A stretch of DNA of 64,000 nucleotides from Bradyrhizobium sp. 21. Its GTDB lineage: Bacteria > Pseudomonadota > Alphaproteobacteria > Rhizobiales > Xanthobacteraceae. This document shows, piece by piece, positions 1-11,068 of this stretch. The DNA is taken from contig NZ_JADPJG010000012.1 in NCBI RefSeq assembly GCF_023073335.1, positions 288,571-352,570 of the forward strand. The letters run 5' to 3'. The translations under genes and the position numbers were made by a program. Numbering within the stretch: position 1 is the first letter of the stretch; every line of letters begins with the position of its first letter. Below the pieces are notes generated by a model, which did not search any database, was not told the DNA's origin, and saw only the letters and a list, made by a program, of their open reading frames with translations.

Positions 1-101
1 CCGACATCCGTTCACACTTGGGCCGGACGTCTCGCGAGCGCCGACTGTCCGCGACAGACATATCCGGGCCTGCCGCAGCGCAACCAACGGAGGACTCAAC
101 C

Positions 102-323
102 ATGCCCACGAGCGAGAAGGATCACGTCTACAAGATCCTGGAACTGGTCGGATCGTCCGAGACCTCGATCGAGGATGCGATCAAGAACGCGATCAGCCGC
201 GCCGCCAAGACCATTCGCGAGATGAAATGGTTCGAGGTGGTGCAGACGCGCGGGCACATCGAGAATGGCGCTGTGCGGCACTATCAAGTGACTCTGCGCG
301 TCGGCTTCACGCTGGCTGAGTGA
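102..323 (+). CDS. Dodecin family flavin-binding protein
   Basis: This 73-residue protein has the size and the conserved pattern of dodecins, small proteins that assemble into hollow dodecamers and store or buffer flavins in the cytoplasm. The recognisable parts are KILELVGSS near the N-terminus and [14 protein letters not shown] in the middle. The reading frame is open from base 18, but the ATG at 102 is preferred because an ACGGAGGA ribosome-binding site lies about 10 bases upstream and the protein then starts exactly where dodecins normally start. It stands alone; the next gene begins 180 bases downstream and that gap holds no recognisable feature. Confidence 0.93.
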   Translation: MPTSEKDHVYKILELVGSSETSIEDAIKNAISRAAKTIREMKWFEVVQTRGHIENGAVRHYQVTLRVGFTLAE

Positions 324-503
324 GGCGACCCCGCCAGCCGCAGCCTGCGCGCGAAGTTACGTGGTTAACATCCTCCGACGATAACCCGTCGAACATCGAT
401 GATGTCTTCCGGCCGAATACGAAGTTCGCACAATCCGCGCGGATGTTGCAACAGGCCGTTAAGGCCAAAATGAGAGGTTTGCGCCGAAAACGGAGCAAGC
501 CTG

Positions 504-2408
504 ATGACCACGGGCCGCGAACTCGGAAAGACGCGCCTCCCGCACTGGGCGGCGGGTTTTGTCGTGCTGACCTGCTTCGCCATCCTGGGCTTGAGCGGCT
601 GGCGCGAATGGGAAACGCGCAACACCGAACTCAGAAACGCCGAGATCGACGTCGCCAATCTCGCGCATTCGCTGGTCCAGCATGCGGACGACACGTTCGA
701 GCTTGTCGATACGGTCCTCATCGGGCTGGTCCATCGGCTCGAAATCGACGGGACGGGTCCGGACACGATTGCCAAGCTTCAGGCCTATCTGCCGACACGC
801 AAATCATCGGACCGCATCCGTGGCATCTTCGTCTACGACGCGACCGGGCGATGGCTTGCCACGACCGAACACGTCGACTTCTCCAAGCTCAACAACAGCG
901 ACCGCGAATATTTTCAGCACCATCGCGACTCCCAGGACAAAGGCACGCTGATCGGACGCCCTGTCAAGAGCCGCGCCGGGGGCCAATGGATCATCACCGC
1001 GTCCCGCCGGATCAACGATGCTGACGGCGGCTTCGCCGGCGTTGCCCTGCTCACGATCGACGTCAGCTATTTCGTCAAGTTCTACGAGCGGTTCGACATC
1101 GGTCAGAACGGCTCGGCGTCGCTGCTCAACACTAGCGGCATCATGCTGGCGCGCAGCCGCGACGAGAGCGGCGCCTTTGTCGGACGCGATCTGTCGAGTA
1201 CGCCCTTGTTTAAGGGTTGGGACAGCCGGCCCGCCGCGGCAGTCTACTATTTCAAGTCGCCGCTCGATGGCGTGCAGCGGTTGAGCTACTACCAGCGCAG
1301 CACCCGCTATCCCCTGATGGCACTCGCGAGCAAGTCGCAGGACGACGTGCTGGCGCCCTGGCGGCGCGCGGCGGCCATGCGCACGACCTTCGTCGTCGGC
1401 CTCGTGCTGCTGATCGCGGTGATCGGCTCCCACCTGGTCCGTCAGCTCATGCAGCGTCAGCGCATGGCCCAGGCCCTCGTCGCCAAGGAAGCAAATTTCC
1501 GCCTATTGGCCGAGCAATCCAGCGACATGGTGACCCGGATCGGGCTGGATAATCGGCTGCTCTACGTCTCGCCCTCGTGCGTGCGCATCACCGGCTGGTC
1601 CGCCGACGAACTGCTGGCCACGTCCGCCCTCGCCGGCATTCACGCCGACGATATGGAACGCGTCGAGCAGGCCATTGCCGCGCTGAAGAATGGCGAGGCC
1701 GAGGAGGCGAGGTTCGTCTATCGCCAGCGCCATCGCGACAAGGGCGAGGTCTGGGTCGAGGCGGCGCTGCACGTGACCCTGGCGTCGGACAGCGGCGAGA
1801 TCGACGGCGTCGTCGCGGTCGTGCGCGACATGACCGAACAGAAGGACCTTCAGGACAAGCTCGCTTCGCTTGCAACGACCGACGGCCTGACCGGACTCGC
1901 CAACCGGCGCGCGTTCGACGAGCGCCTCGCGGAGGAATGGGCGCGTGCCCGGCGCGACGGCACGCAGCTCTCGCTTCTGCTGATCGACGTCGATCATTTC
2001 AAGAAGTTCAACGACCATTACGGGCATTTGGCGGGCGATGGTTGCCTGCGTGCGCTGGGCCGGATTCTGTCCGCCCAAGCCAGGCGCCCGGCCGACCTCG
2101 TGGCGCGCTACGGCGGCGAGGAATTCGCCGTGCTATTGCCGAACACCGGTCCGGAGGGCTGCGCCGAGGTCGGCGAAGGGATACGCCAGGCGCTGCACGA
2201 TCTCGCCATGCTGCATGCGCAAAATCCGCCCTCCCGCCTGGTGACTGCAAGCGTTGGCGCCGCGACGAGCCTTCCGTCCCAAAACACGACGGACAGTAGC
2301 ACGCTGGTCGCCGCCTCCGATCGCGCGCTCTATGCCGCAAAGGACAGCGGCCGGGACCGGCTGGTGATGTCGGGACAGGTTGTGCCCTGGCCCGCGAAGA
2401 GCGCGTGA
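504..2408 (+). CDS. Membrane-anchored diguanylate cyclase (Cache-like sensor, PAS, GGDEF)
   Basis: Predicted to make cyclic di-GMP in response to an extracytoplasmic signal. The order is a membrane segment (about residues 14-32), a periplasmic Cache-like sensor (about 35-285), a second membrane segment (about 295-313), a PAS domain (about 330-450) and a GGDEF domain (about 465-625). The active-site loop is RYGGEEF with GGEEF at residues 537-541, so the enzyme should be active. RPAD at 528-531 lies exactly five residues before it and is an intact RxxD product-inhibition site. No EAL domain is present, so this is a synthase only. The Cache assignment is by topology; the ligand is unknown. Confidence 0.92.
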   Translation: MTTGRELGKTRLPHWAAGFVVLTCFAILGLSGWREWETRNTELRNAEIDVANLAHSLVQHADDTFELVDTVLIGLVHRLEIDGTGPDTIAKLQAYLPTRKSSDRIRGIFVYDATGRWLATTEHVDFSKLNNSDREYFQHHRDSQDKGTLIGRPVKSRAGGQWIITASRRINDADGGFAGVALLTIDVSYFVKFYERFDIGQNGSASLLNTSGIMLARSRDESGAFVGRDLSSTPLFKGWDSRPAAAVYYFKSPLDGVQRLSYYQRSTRYPLMALASKSQDDVLAPWRRAAAMRTTFVVGLVLLIAVIGSHLVRQLMQRQRMAQALVAKEANFRLLAEQSSDMVTRIGLDNRLLYVSPSCVRITGWSADELLATSALAGIHADDMERVEQAIAALKNGEAEEARFVYRQRHRDKGEVWVEAALHVTLASDSGEIDGVVAVVRDMTEQKDLQDKLASLATTDGLTGLANRRAFDERLAEEWARARRDGTQLSLLLIDVDHFKKFNDHYGHLAGDGCLRALGRILSAQARRPADLVARYGGEEFAVLLPNTGPEGCAEVGEGIRQALHDLAMLHAQNPPSRLVTASVGAATSLPSQNTTDSSTLVAASDRALYAAKDSGRDRLVMSGQVVPWPAKSA

Positions 2409-2479
2409 CGGGAAGCGACCGCTCACTGGGCGAAGCGAATGAACGCCGCGTCAAGCGATATCTGCCGTACCCCTCTCCC

Positions 2480-3444
2480 TCAGGCGAGATGGCACGCCAC
2501 GAAATGCCCGCCGGCGCCTTCCTTCAACTCCGGCGCGCTTTCCGAGCAGCGCGGCTGGGCGATGGGACAGCGGGTATGGAAGTGGCAGCCCGACGGCGGC
2601 TTCATCGGGCTCGGCACGTCGCCCTTGAGGCGAATGCGCTCACGCTTGAGTTTTGGATCAGGCACCGGCACCGCTGATAATAGCGCCCTGGTGTAGGGAT
2701 GCTGCGGGTTGCGGTAGAGGTCGCTGGCCTTGGCGAGCTCGACGATACGGCCGAGATACATCACCGCGACGCGATCGGAGATGTGCTCGACCACCGACAA
2801 ATCGTGCGCGACGAAGAGATAGGTGAGGTTCAGCTCGGCCTGGAGATCTTCCAGCAGGTTGATGACCTGGGCCTGGATCGAGACGTCGAGCGCGGACACC
2901 GGCTCGTCGCAGACGATCAGCTTCGGCTCGACCGCGAGCGCACGCGCGATCACGATACGCTGGCGCTGGCCGCCGGAGAATTCGTGCGGGTAGCGGCGCA
3001 TATGCTCGGCCTTGAGGCCGACCTTCACGAGCAGGCTCGCGATACGTTCCTCGCGCTCCTTCGCCGATGACCCAAGCTTGTGGATGATCAAGGCTTCGCC
3101 GAGGATCGCGCCGATCGTCATGCGCGGGTTGAGCGAGGCGAACGGGTCCTGGAACACGAGCTGCATGTTCCGCCGCATCGCGCGCAAATCGGTGCCGCTG
3201 AGCTCGCGCACGTCCTGCCCGTCGAACACGACCTCGCCGTCGGTCGGCTCGATCAGGCGCAGCACGCAACGTCCCGTCGTCGACTTGCCGCAGCCGGATT
3301 CGCCGACCAGACCGAGCGTTTCGCCACGGTTGACCGAGAACGAGACTCCATCGACGGCGTAAACGCTGCCGACCTGGCGCGACAACAGGCCGCCGAGCAC
3401 GGGAAAATATTTCTTCAGGCCGCTGACGCGCAGCAAGGGTTCGC

Positions 3445-3448
<4 letters not shown>
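2480..3448 (-). CDS. Peptide ABC transporter ATP-binding protein (DppF/OppF type)
   Basis: One of two ATPase subunits of a dipeptide/oligopeptide importer, 322 residues, last gene of a five-gene operon. It has Walker [16 protein letters not shown], signature SGGQRQR and Walker [13 protein letters not shown], and ends with the cysteine-bearing C-terminal region typical of OppF/DppF ([15 protein letters not shown]). The open frame extends 43 codons upstream, but the ATG at 3448 is chosen because it overlaps the TGA of the preceding ATPase gene by four bases (ATGA), the usual arrangement for translationally coupled subunits, and it removes an N-terminal stretch foreign to the family. The transported peptide cannot be read from the sequence. 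Confidence 0.93.
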
Positions 3449-4439
<991 letters not shown>

Positions 4440-4440
<1 letters not shown>

Positions 4441-5357
4441 CAGATCACCCGTCGCGCATCGAGCGCGTCACGCAGGCCGTCGCCGATGAAGTTGATGGCG
4501 ACCACCGCGATGAAGATCGCGCCGCCCGGAAACAGGGCCCAATGCGGGCCGATGTCGAGGAAGTCCTTGGCATCATAGAGCAGCCGGCCCCAGGTCGGCG
4601 TATCCGGTGGAAATCCGAGACCGAGGAAGGACAGCGTCGATTCCGCGATGATGGCGGCGGCGACGTCGATGGTGCCGGCGATGATCACGGGGCCGAGCGC
4701 ATTGGGCAGGATATGGCGCACCACCTGCCGCACCGGGCTCGCTCCGAGCGCGCGCGCAGCCTCGACGAACTCCTTCTCGCGGATCGACAGGAATTGCGCG
4801 CGAACGAGGCGCGCGACCGGCATCCAGCGCAAGCCGCCGATCACGAGCACGATCAGGATGAAAATGCCGCCCTCGGGACCGAACGCGGCCTTCAGCCCGT
4901 CGCGGAAGAGATAAATCAGCAGCAGCAGCAGCGGCAATTGCGGCAACGACAAAAACAGATCGGTGAGCCACATCAGCCCATGACCGAGCGCGCCGCGCGA
5001 CATGCCGGCGAGCGAGCCGATCAGCACGCCGACAAAGACCGAGACCAGCATCGCGGCGAGGCCGACCGCGAGCGATATCCGCCCGCCATAGATCATGCGG
5101 GCGAGGATGTCCTGTCCGAGATCGTCGGTGCCGAAGGGATGGGCCAGCGACGGCCCCTGCATGCCCGCCACGATATCGATGTCGTCGATCTTGACCCGCC
5201 AGACGAAGGGACCGGCCACCACCGCCAGGATCAGAACGAGAAGCAGGAACGCGCTGACCACGGCAAGCCTGTGGCGGCTAAAGCGCCGCCACGTCTCGCG
5301 CCAGGGCGAGTAGACGCGCCGCTCAGCGGAGGGAGATGCGAGGGTCAAGCCAGCCAT
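4440..5357 (-). CDS. Peptide ABC transporter permease (DppC/OppC type)
   Basis: Inner-membrane permease of the peptide importer, 305 residues from the chosen start. It has an N-terminal membrane segment, a periplasmic loop, about five further segments, and the EAA loop ([18 protein letters not shown]) that contacts the ATPases. The open frame begins at 5402, but those extra codons lie inside the upstream permease gene; the ATG at 5357 (MAGLTLAS) fits the family and still overlaps the upstream gene by 35 bases. The start is therefore moderately sure, the function highly so. Confidence 0.9.
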
Positions 5358-6282
5358 AAAGGACGTCCGCGATGAGATTGAACAGCACGACGAGGCACGC
5401 AAAGACGAAGGTGACGGCCATCACCACCGGCGTGTCGTTGGAAAGGATGGAGGAGATCAGCAGCGAGCCGATGCCGGGGATGCGGAATATCTGCTCGGTG
5501 ACGATGGCGCCGCCGAACACCGCGGGCATCTGCAACGCGATCAGCGTCACGACCGGGATCATGGCGTTGCGCATGACGTGCTTGACGATGACCTTGGCCT
5601 GGCCGAGACCCTTGGCGCGCGCCGTGGTGACGTAATCGAGCCTGATGACGTCGAGCATCGCCGAGCGCACGAAACGGGTCATCGACGCCGCCTGGAACAG
5701 GCCGAGCACCGCGACCGGCATGATCGCCTGACGGATCATCTCCAGCACCCAGCGAATGCCGGTGCCCTTGATGTCGGTCGTGTAGACGAAAGGCAGCCAG
5801 TCCAGCGTGACCGAGAAGATCAGGATGAACAGGATGCCGGTGAAGAAGGTCGGCAGCGAGAAGCCGACGAAGGCGAGCGTGTTGGCGACCTGGTCGAACA
5901 GAGAATAGGGTTTCGTCGCCGCATAGACCCCGACCGGGATCGCGATCAGGAGTGCCAGGATCTGCGCCGAGCCGATCACGTACAGCGTAGCCGGCAGGCG
6001 CTGCAGGATGAGCGTGTCCACGTTCATCCGGCTGACGAAGGAGAAACCCCAGTCGCCGTGCAGCATGGCGTTGAGCCAGTGCACGTAGCGAAGATAGATC
6101 GGATCGTCGAGGCCGAACTTCGCCCGAAGCGCGAGAGCGACTTCGGCCGGCACGTTTGGATTGGTCGCCAGCTCCGAGAAGGGATCGCCCGGGGCGAGTG
6201 CGAGCACGACGAACAGCACGAGCGAAATTCCGAGCAGGCTCGGAATCGCGATCAGGAGGCGACGCAGGACATACTGACTCAT
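5323..6282 (-). CDS. Peptide ABC transporter permease (DppB/OppB type)
   Basis: First permease of the importer, 319 residues, close to the usual DppB length. It opens with MSQYVLRRLLIAIPSLLGIS, the typical first membrane helix of DppB proteins, and carries the EAA-type loop TTARAKGLGQAKVIVKHVM near residue 205. It follows the solute-binding gene after 29 bases and overlaps the next permease gene, which supports one transcript running from the binding protein to the DppF-type ATPase. Confidence 0.93.
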   Translation of the reverse strand: MSQYVLRRLLIAIPSLLGISLVLFVVLALAPGDPFSELATNPNVPAEVALALRAKFGLDDPIYLRYVHWLNAMLHGDWGFSFVSRMNVDTLILQRLPATLYVIGSAQILALLIAIPVGVYAATKPYSLFDQVANTLAFVGFSLPTFFTGILFILIFSVTLDWLPFVYTTDIKGTGIRWVLEMIRQAIMPVAVLGLFQAASMTRFVRSAMLDVIRLDYVTTARAKGLGQAKVIVKHVMRNAMIPVVTLIALQMPAVFGGAIVTEQIFRIPGIGSLLISSILSNDTPVVMAVTFVFACLVVLFNLIADVLYGWLDPRISLR

Positions 6283-6311
6283 GAGGGAGGACCCGCTCTA
6301 GGCGTGCGTGA

Positions 6312-8102
6312 TCATTCCTCGCGGTACCAGTCGAAGATGTTGTCGGATTCATTGGCCCAGCCGGAAATGACGGGCCGCAGATTATTGGCAGCCGCCTCCA
6401 CCTTCAGGCGGTGCTGCACGGGGATGAACACCGTGTCCTGGAACATGATATCGTTGGCCTTGATATAGTGAGCCGCACGCTTGACCGGATCCATCTCGCC
6501 TTCCGCGGCTTGGATCGTCGCGTCGTAGTCCTTGTTGACCCAGCGAGGGAAGTTCGTGCCCTGCCACTTGTTCTCCTTCGTGGAGACGTTGGTCGACATA
6601 TAGCGGCGCATGTGCTGGGACGGATCCGGCTGGCTCAGCGGGATCTGGAACATCTCGATATCGGCGTAGAAATGCGCATAGGTGTCGGGGTTTGCGACGT
6701 CGGAGGAGAAGAACACGGACGCCACAACCGACTTTAGCTCGACGTCGATGCCAGCCTTCTGGCAGGCCTGCTTGACGATCGCCTGGGTCTTCTGGCGCGG
6801 GCCGTTGATCGAGGTCTGGTAGACGAGCTTCAGCTTCTTGCCATCCTTCTCGCGGATGCCGTCGGCGCCCGGCTTCCAGCCGGCATCATCCAGCATCTTC
6901 GAGGCCTTCTCGACGCTGAACTCCCACGAGGTGTTCTTGGACACGAATTTTTCCGGCCCATTGAGGAAGTTGGCGGTGGTGCGGCCGGCGCGGCCGTAGA
7001 TCGCCTTCTTGACCGACTCGCGATCGATCAGCAGCGAGAGCGCCTTGCGAACTGCCGGATCGGAAAACAGCGGATGCTTGGTCTTCATCGAGGAGCGTTC
7101 GCCATCGACCTCGGTGTTGGGATCGGTGAAGTTCAGTGCGATGAACTCGGTGTCGCCACCGACCGCGTAGACGGTCCTTCCCTTGCCGCCCTTCTCCAGG
7201 CGCAGCAGCACATCGTCCTCGACCTGAATGTTCCAGCCGAAATCATACTCGCCGGTCTGGATCACCGCGCGCGCGGCAGAGACGGCATCGCCGCCGCCCT
7301 TCATCTCGATCGAATCGAAATAGGGGCGGTTCGCCATGTGATAGTCGGGATTGATCACGCCGCGAATGAGATCGCCCGGCTTGAACTCGACGAACTTGTA
7401 GGGGCCGGTGCCGACCGGCGAGAGGTTGGTCGGCGCATCCCGCGATTTGGACCCCGTATAGTCCTTGAACAGATGTTTCGGGATGATGGTATTGGGAGCC
7501 CCGACAAAGGCGTCGGCCCAGAACGGCGTCGGCTTGTTGAAGAGGATGCGGACCGTGAGGTCGTCCACCTTCTCGACCGTGATGTCGCGGAGCGTCGCGA
7601 TCGTCAGCGCGGAGGTCGCCGGATCCTTGGCGTATTCCCAGTTGAACACGACATCGTCGGCTGTGAACGGCGTGCCGTCATGCCATTTGACGCCCGGCTT
7701 GAGCTTCCAGGTCACCGACTTGCCGTCGGCGGCGAGGCCGCCGTTCTGGATTGAGGGAATTTCGGCGGCGAGAACCAGCTTCATGTTGCCGTCGGGATCC
7801 CAACAGGCGAGCGGCTCGTAGAACAGGCGCGCGCCGTCCTGGTCCTTGGTGCCGGTGGCGAAATGCGGATTGAGCAGGGTCGGCCCCTGCCACCACAACA
7901 GCTTGAGCGCACCACCGCCGCCGCGCTTTGTCGGCTTGTAGGTCGAGGCCCCTTCAGCCATGGCGACGCCGCCAAGCGCGAGGATCTGGTTGGCCAAAGG
8001 CGCGGTGAGACCCACCGCAGCCAGGCGCTGAATGAAGGCGCGGCGATCCATCCGCCCGTCCTTCACGTCACCGATCATCGAACGCAGTTCTTTATCCAGC
8101 AT
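6312..8102 (-). CDS. Peptide ABC transporter solute-binding protein (SBP family 5)
   Basis: Periplasmic binding protein that should deliver peptides or similar solutes to the permeases downstream, 596 residues, the usual size for family 5 proteins. The N-terminus contains DRRAFIQRL followed by a hydrophobic stretch ending at GVAMAEG, which looks like a Tat export signal rather than a plain Sec signal. The ATG at 8102 is chosen because GGGGGA precedes it; the open frame runs 57 codons further up without a signal-like start. First gene of the importer operon. The pairing with the upstream M20 amidohydrolase suggests amide- or dipeptide-like substrates. Confidence 0.92.
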   Translation of the reverse strand: MLDKELRSMIGDVKDGRMDRRAFIQRLAAVGLTAPLANQILALGGVAMAEGASTYKPTKRGGGGALKLLWWQGPTLLNPHFATGTKDQDGARLFYEPLACWDPDGNMKLVLAAEIPSIQNGGLAADGKSVTWKLKPGVKWHDGTPFTADDVVFNWEYAKDPATSALTIATLRDITVEKVDDLTVRILFNKPTPFWADAFVGAPNTIIPKHLFKDYTGSKSRDAPTNLSPVGTGPYKFVEFKPGDLIRGVINPDYHMANRPYFDSIEMKGGGDAVSAARAVIQTGEYDFGWNIQVEDDVLLRLEKGGKGRTVYAVGGDTEFIALNFTDPNTEVDGERSSMKTKHPLFSDPAVRKALSLLIDRESVKKAIYGRAGRTTANFLNGPEKFVSKNTSWEFSVEKASKMLDDAGWKPGADGIREKDGKKLKLVYQTSINGPRQKTQAIVKQACQKAGIDVELKSVVASVFFSSDVANPDTYAHFYADIEMFQIPLSQPDPSQHMRRYMSTNVSTKENKWQGTNFPRWVNKDYDATIQAAEGEMDPVKRAAHYIKANDIMFQDTVFIPVQHRLKVEAAANNLRPVISGWANESDNIFDWYREE

Positions 8103-8210
8103 GGTTGTCCCCCTGTCTGGTTCCCGTATGGATGCAGGCGATCGCGCCGAGGCGACCGCCGGGCTTGGCTGGCGGTAGATGGCACACCGAATGGGGCGCC
8201 CGTCAACTGC

Positions 8211-8232
8211 GACCGTATGTATGCAAACGGTC
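8211..8232. promoter_or_regulatory. Candidate operator upstream of the peptide transporter operon
   Basis: In the 264-base gap between the amidohydrolase stop and the binding-protein start there is a perfect inverted repeat, GACCGT-N10-ACGGTC, about 110 bases upstream of the binding-protein ATG. The spacing is compatible with a dimeric repressor, but no regulator gene lies next to it. I see no other gene or clear promoter in the gap. Confidence 0.3.
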
Positions 8233-8366
8233 TTCTGACTGTCTGTTGGGCAAAACCATATTCCGCAGCCCATACGTTCGGCAATCCGGCATCAAAACAC
8301 GCCAGATTCCGCGCTGCACTGCAGAAAATTTGTTCGCCGGATCAGACGAAGTATCGAGGCGAAATT

Positions 8367-9785
8367 CTACGCCACGGACATGTCGAGCGGCGGCGCGACG
8401 TGGTCCGGCAGCGGACAGACGTAAGGCGTCTTGGCGGTCCGCTTCGCGAGGTCAGCCTTGGCGGCCTTGATCAGATCCGGGTCCGTCAACGCCTTGATGC
8501 CGATGCCGGCCATCGCCTTGGCGGCCTGCACCATGGCCTTGTGCGCATGCGCGCTCTTGCCCTGCGCCACCACCTGCCAGGTGTGGAAGGGCGTGCCGAT
8601 TGCAACCGTGGGTGCGTGAACCTGCACGGTCGGCACCACCCAGCTCACGTCGCCGACGTCGGTCGAGCCGACCAGCGGGTTGCGCTTGGCATCGAGCGGC
8701 ACCAGGAAGTCGGCCAGCGGCCGATCGGTCTGCTCCATGCCGATCGCGTAATAGACCGACTCGATATCCTTGTCGCTCAGCGTCGCGCGGATCTGGCTGG
8801 CAAAACCCTTGTCCGCTTCGTCGAAATGCGGCGGTCCAAGCTCTTCCATGACCCGATGCAGCGCCTGCTCCAGCGGCGTGTTCGGCAGAATGTTGGAGAC
8901 CGCGGAGATGATCTTCATCTCGACCTTGGTCTCGGTCATCAACGCCGCGCCGTCCGCGATCTTGCTCACGCGCCCGACCAGCTCGTTCATGCCGGGGAGA
9001 TCACGGGCGCGGATCGAGTAGCGCACGCGCGCATGCGCCTGCACCACGTTGGGGGCGATGCCGCCGGTGTCGAGCAGCGCGTAATGCACGCGCGCGTCGC
9101 TCGGCATGTGTTCGCGCATGTAGTTCACACCGACATTCATCAGCTCCACCGCGTCGAGCGCGGAGCGGCCGAGATGCGGCGAGGCGGCCGCATGCGAGGT
9201 GCGGCCGGTGAAGATGAAGTCGGCGCGCGTGTTGGCGAGCGACGGCGTCACCGCGACTTCCCAGAAGCTGTGCGGATGCCAGGTGATGGCGATGTCGGCA
9301 TCCTCGAACGCGCCGGAGCGCACCATGAAGGCTTTTGCCGCGCCGCCTTCCTCTGCAGGGCAGCCGTAATAGCGCACGCGGCCGGGCACCTTGTTCTCGG
9401 CGAGCCAGTCCTTCACCGCGGTCGCGGCGAGGAGAGCTGCGGAACCGAGCAGATTATGACCGCAGCCATGGCCATGGCCGCCGGTCTCGACCGGACGATG
9501 CTCCGCGACGCCCGCCTCCTGGCTGAGGCCCGGCAACGCGTCATATTCGCCCATGAAGGCAATGACCGGGCCGCCCTCGCCCCATTCGCCCATCACCGCT
9601 GTCGGGATGCCCGCGACGTTCTCGGTGATGCGGAAACCCTGATGGCGCAGCTCGGCGAGATGTTCTGCGGCTGACCGCGCCTCGGTGTAGCACACCTCCG
9701 GCATGCCCCAGACCTTGTCGCTGAGGTCGATGAAACGTGCCTTGATCGTGTCAATGCCACGCCAGATGTCGCTGCGGTTGTCCAT
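8367..9785 (-). CDS. M20 family amidohydrolase (AbgB-like)
   Basis: Cytoplasmic metal-dependent amidase of the peptidase M20 family, 472 residues, closest in appearance to AbgB-type p-aminobenzoyl-glutamate hydrolases and aminoacylases. The first metal site is seen in GGHGHGCGHNLLG and the catalytic or bridging glutamates in YGCPAEEGG. The open frame starts 66 codons earlier, but ATG 9785 gives the normal AbgB N-terminus (MDNRSDIWRGID). It sits 264 bases upstream of the peptide importer on the same strand, so uptake followed by amide hydrolysis is a reasonable joint role. The substrate is inferred only from family resemblance. Confidence 0.88.
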   Translation of the reverse strand: MDNRSDIWRGIDTIKARFIDLSDKVWGMPEVCYTEARSAAEHLAELRHQGFRITENVAGIPTAVMGEWGEGGPVIAFMGEYDALPGLSQEAGVAEHRPVETGGHGHGCGHNLLGSAALLAATAVKDWLAENKVPGRVRYYGCPAEEGGAAKAFMVRSGAFEDADIAITWHPHSFWEVAVTPSLANTRADFIFTGRTSHAAASPHLGRSALDAVELMNVGVNYMREHMPSDARVHYALLDTGGIAPNVVQAHARVRYSIRARDLPGMNELVGRVSKIADGAALMTETKVEMKIISAVSNILPNTPLEQALHRVMEELGPPHFDEADKGFASQIRATLSDKDIESVYYAIGMEQTDRPLADFLVPLDAKRNPLVGSTDVGDVSWVVPTVQVHAPTVAIGTPFHTWQVVAQGKSAHAHKAMVQAAKAMAGIGIKALTDPDLIKAAKADLAKRTAKTPYVCPLPDHVAPPLDMSVA

Positions 9786-10068
9786 GCTTCGGTCCGTGAT
9801 CCCTGGGTCAAACGAAGCGGCAATGGTTAGCAGCTTCATTGTACCGCGCCTAGCACCTCGCCGGACAGCAGCCATGCGGCCAATGCCGGAGGCCAACTTT
9901 GTCGACCGTGCATGAACCGTTCCCGTGCCGTTCGAAGATTTCACACGGCGTTCTCCGGAATTGTTGGGGGACGAGGCTTTCAAGATGGCCTCCTCCAGCC
10001 TAAATTATGCGTGCTTCGCGCGTCGTCCGCAGCATCGGCGGAGCGATGCTCTCAGCCAGGAGAACTCC

Positions 10069-11040
10069 ATGCCCGCCCTGACCGAATGGAGAGTGCCGCC
10101 GGCCAATCAACCGCGGGCCAGCGATTACGGCTTCGATCTCGACCGTGCGCTCGCCTCCGTCGTCGGCCTGCATGCCATCATCCCGCCGGACGCCTTCAGC
10201 GCCGAGACGCTGGGCACCGAACGCGCCGGCAACGGCGTCGTGATCGACGACGGGCTGGTGCTCACCATCGGTTATCTCATCACCGAAGCAGAGTCCGTGT
10301 GGCTCCACGTTGGCGACGGGCGTGTGGTGGAAGGACATGTGCTCGGCTTCGATGCCGTCACCGGCTTTGGCCTGGTGCAGGCGCTCGGCCAGCTCGACGT
10401 CGAGCCCCTGCCGCTCGGCGTCTCGGCCGAGACCCGGCTCGGCGATCGCGTCGTCGTCGGCGGCGCCGGCGGGCGCACGCGCTCGGTCGCGAGCCAGATC
10501 GTGGCCAAGCAGGAATTCGCCGGCTATTGGGAATATCTGCTGGACGAGGCCGTCTTCACCTATCCCGCGCACCCGAACTGGGGCGGCACGGCGCTCCTCA
10601 ACGAACGCGGCGAGCTGATCGGCATCGGCTCGCTCCAGCTCGAACGCGAGCGCGACGGCAAGGCCGAGCACGTCAACATGATCGTGCCGATCGATTTGCT
10701 GAAACCGATCCTGGACGATTTGCGCAAGTTCGGTCGCGTCAACAAGCCTTCACGGCCGTGGCTCGGACTCTTTTCGACAGAGATCGACAACCGCGTGGTG
10801 GTGATCGGGATCTCCGCCAACGGTCCGGCCGCCCGTGCCGAACTCAAGACCGGCGACGTCATTCTCGCCGTGGACGGCGACAAGGTCACGAGCCAGACCG
10901 CCTTCTACAAGAAGCTGTGGGGGCTGGGAGCAGCCGGCGTCGACGTGCCGCTGACGGTACATCATGAAGGCGTCACCTTCGACGTCACGGTGACCTCGAC
11001 CGATCGCTTCAAGCTCTTGAAGGCGCCGAAGCTGCACTGA
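10069..11040 (+). CDS. S1C (HtrA-like) protease-fold PDZ protein without a catalytic triad
   Basis: This 323-residue protein aligns by eye with the trypsin-like domain (about 25-225) and PDZ domain (about 230-315) of HtrA/Deg proteases, but all three catalytic positions are replaced. Where HtrA has LTNxHVV this protein has LTIGYLI (Tyr69 for His). The aspartate position in the VTGFGLVQ strand (about 97-104) is Gly or Phe. Where HtrA has GNSGGP it has PNWGGT (Trp171 for Ser). The fold is otherwise intact and there is no signal peptide, so it is probably a cytoplasmic binding or scaffold protein, not a protease. ATG 10069 is chosen over the frame opening at 9925 because of AGGAG upstream. It is followed after 28 bases by an esterase gene, probably cotranscribed. 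The 283-base gap before it holds the divergent promoter region and nothing else I recognise. Confidence 0.85.
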   Translation: MPALTEWRVPPANQPRASDYGFDLDRALASVVGLHAIIPPDAFSAETLGTERAGNGVVIDDGLVLTIGYLITEAESVWLHVGDGRVVEGHVLGFDAVTGFGLVQALGQLDVEPLPLGVSAETRLGDRVVVGGAGGRTRSVASQIVAKQEFAGYWEYLLDEAVFTYPAHPNWGGTALLNERGELIGIGSLQLERERDGKAEHVNMIVPIDLLKPILDDLRKFGRVNKPSRPWLGLFSTEIDNRVVVIGISANGPAARAELKTGDVILAVDGDKVTSQTAFYKKLWGLGAAGVDVPLTVHHEGVTFDVTVTSTDRFKLLKAPKLH

Positions 11041-11068
11041 CAAACCGGACTGAAGCAAGGAAGCGACG

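Noticed and set aside
7863..9674. Long plus-strand frame of 603 codons opposite the amidohydrolase gene
   Set aside because: It is antisense to a protein with clear M20 motifs, is rich in Arg/His/Gly typical of GC-rich shadows, and has no recognisable domain.
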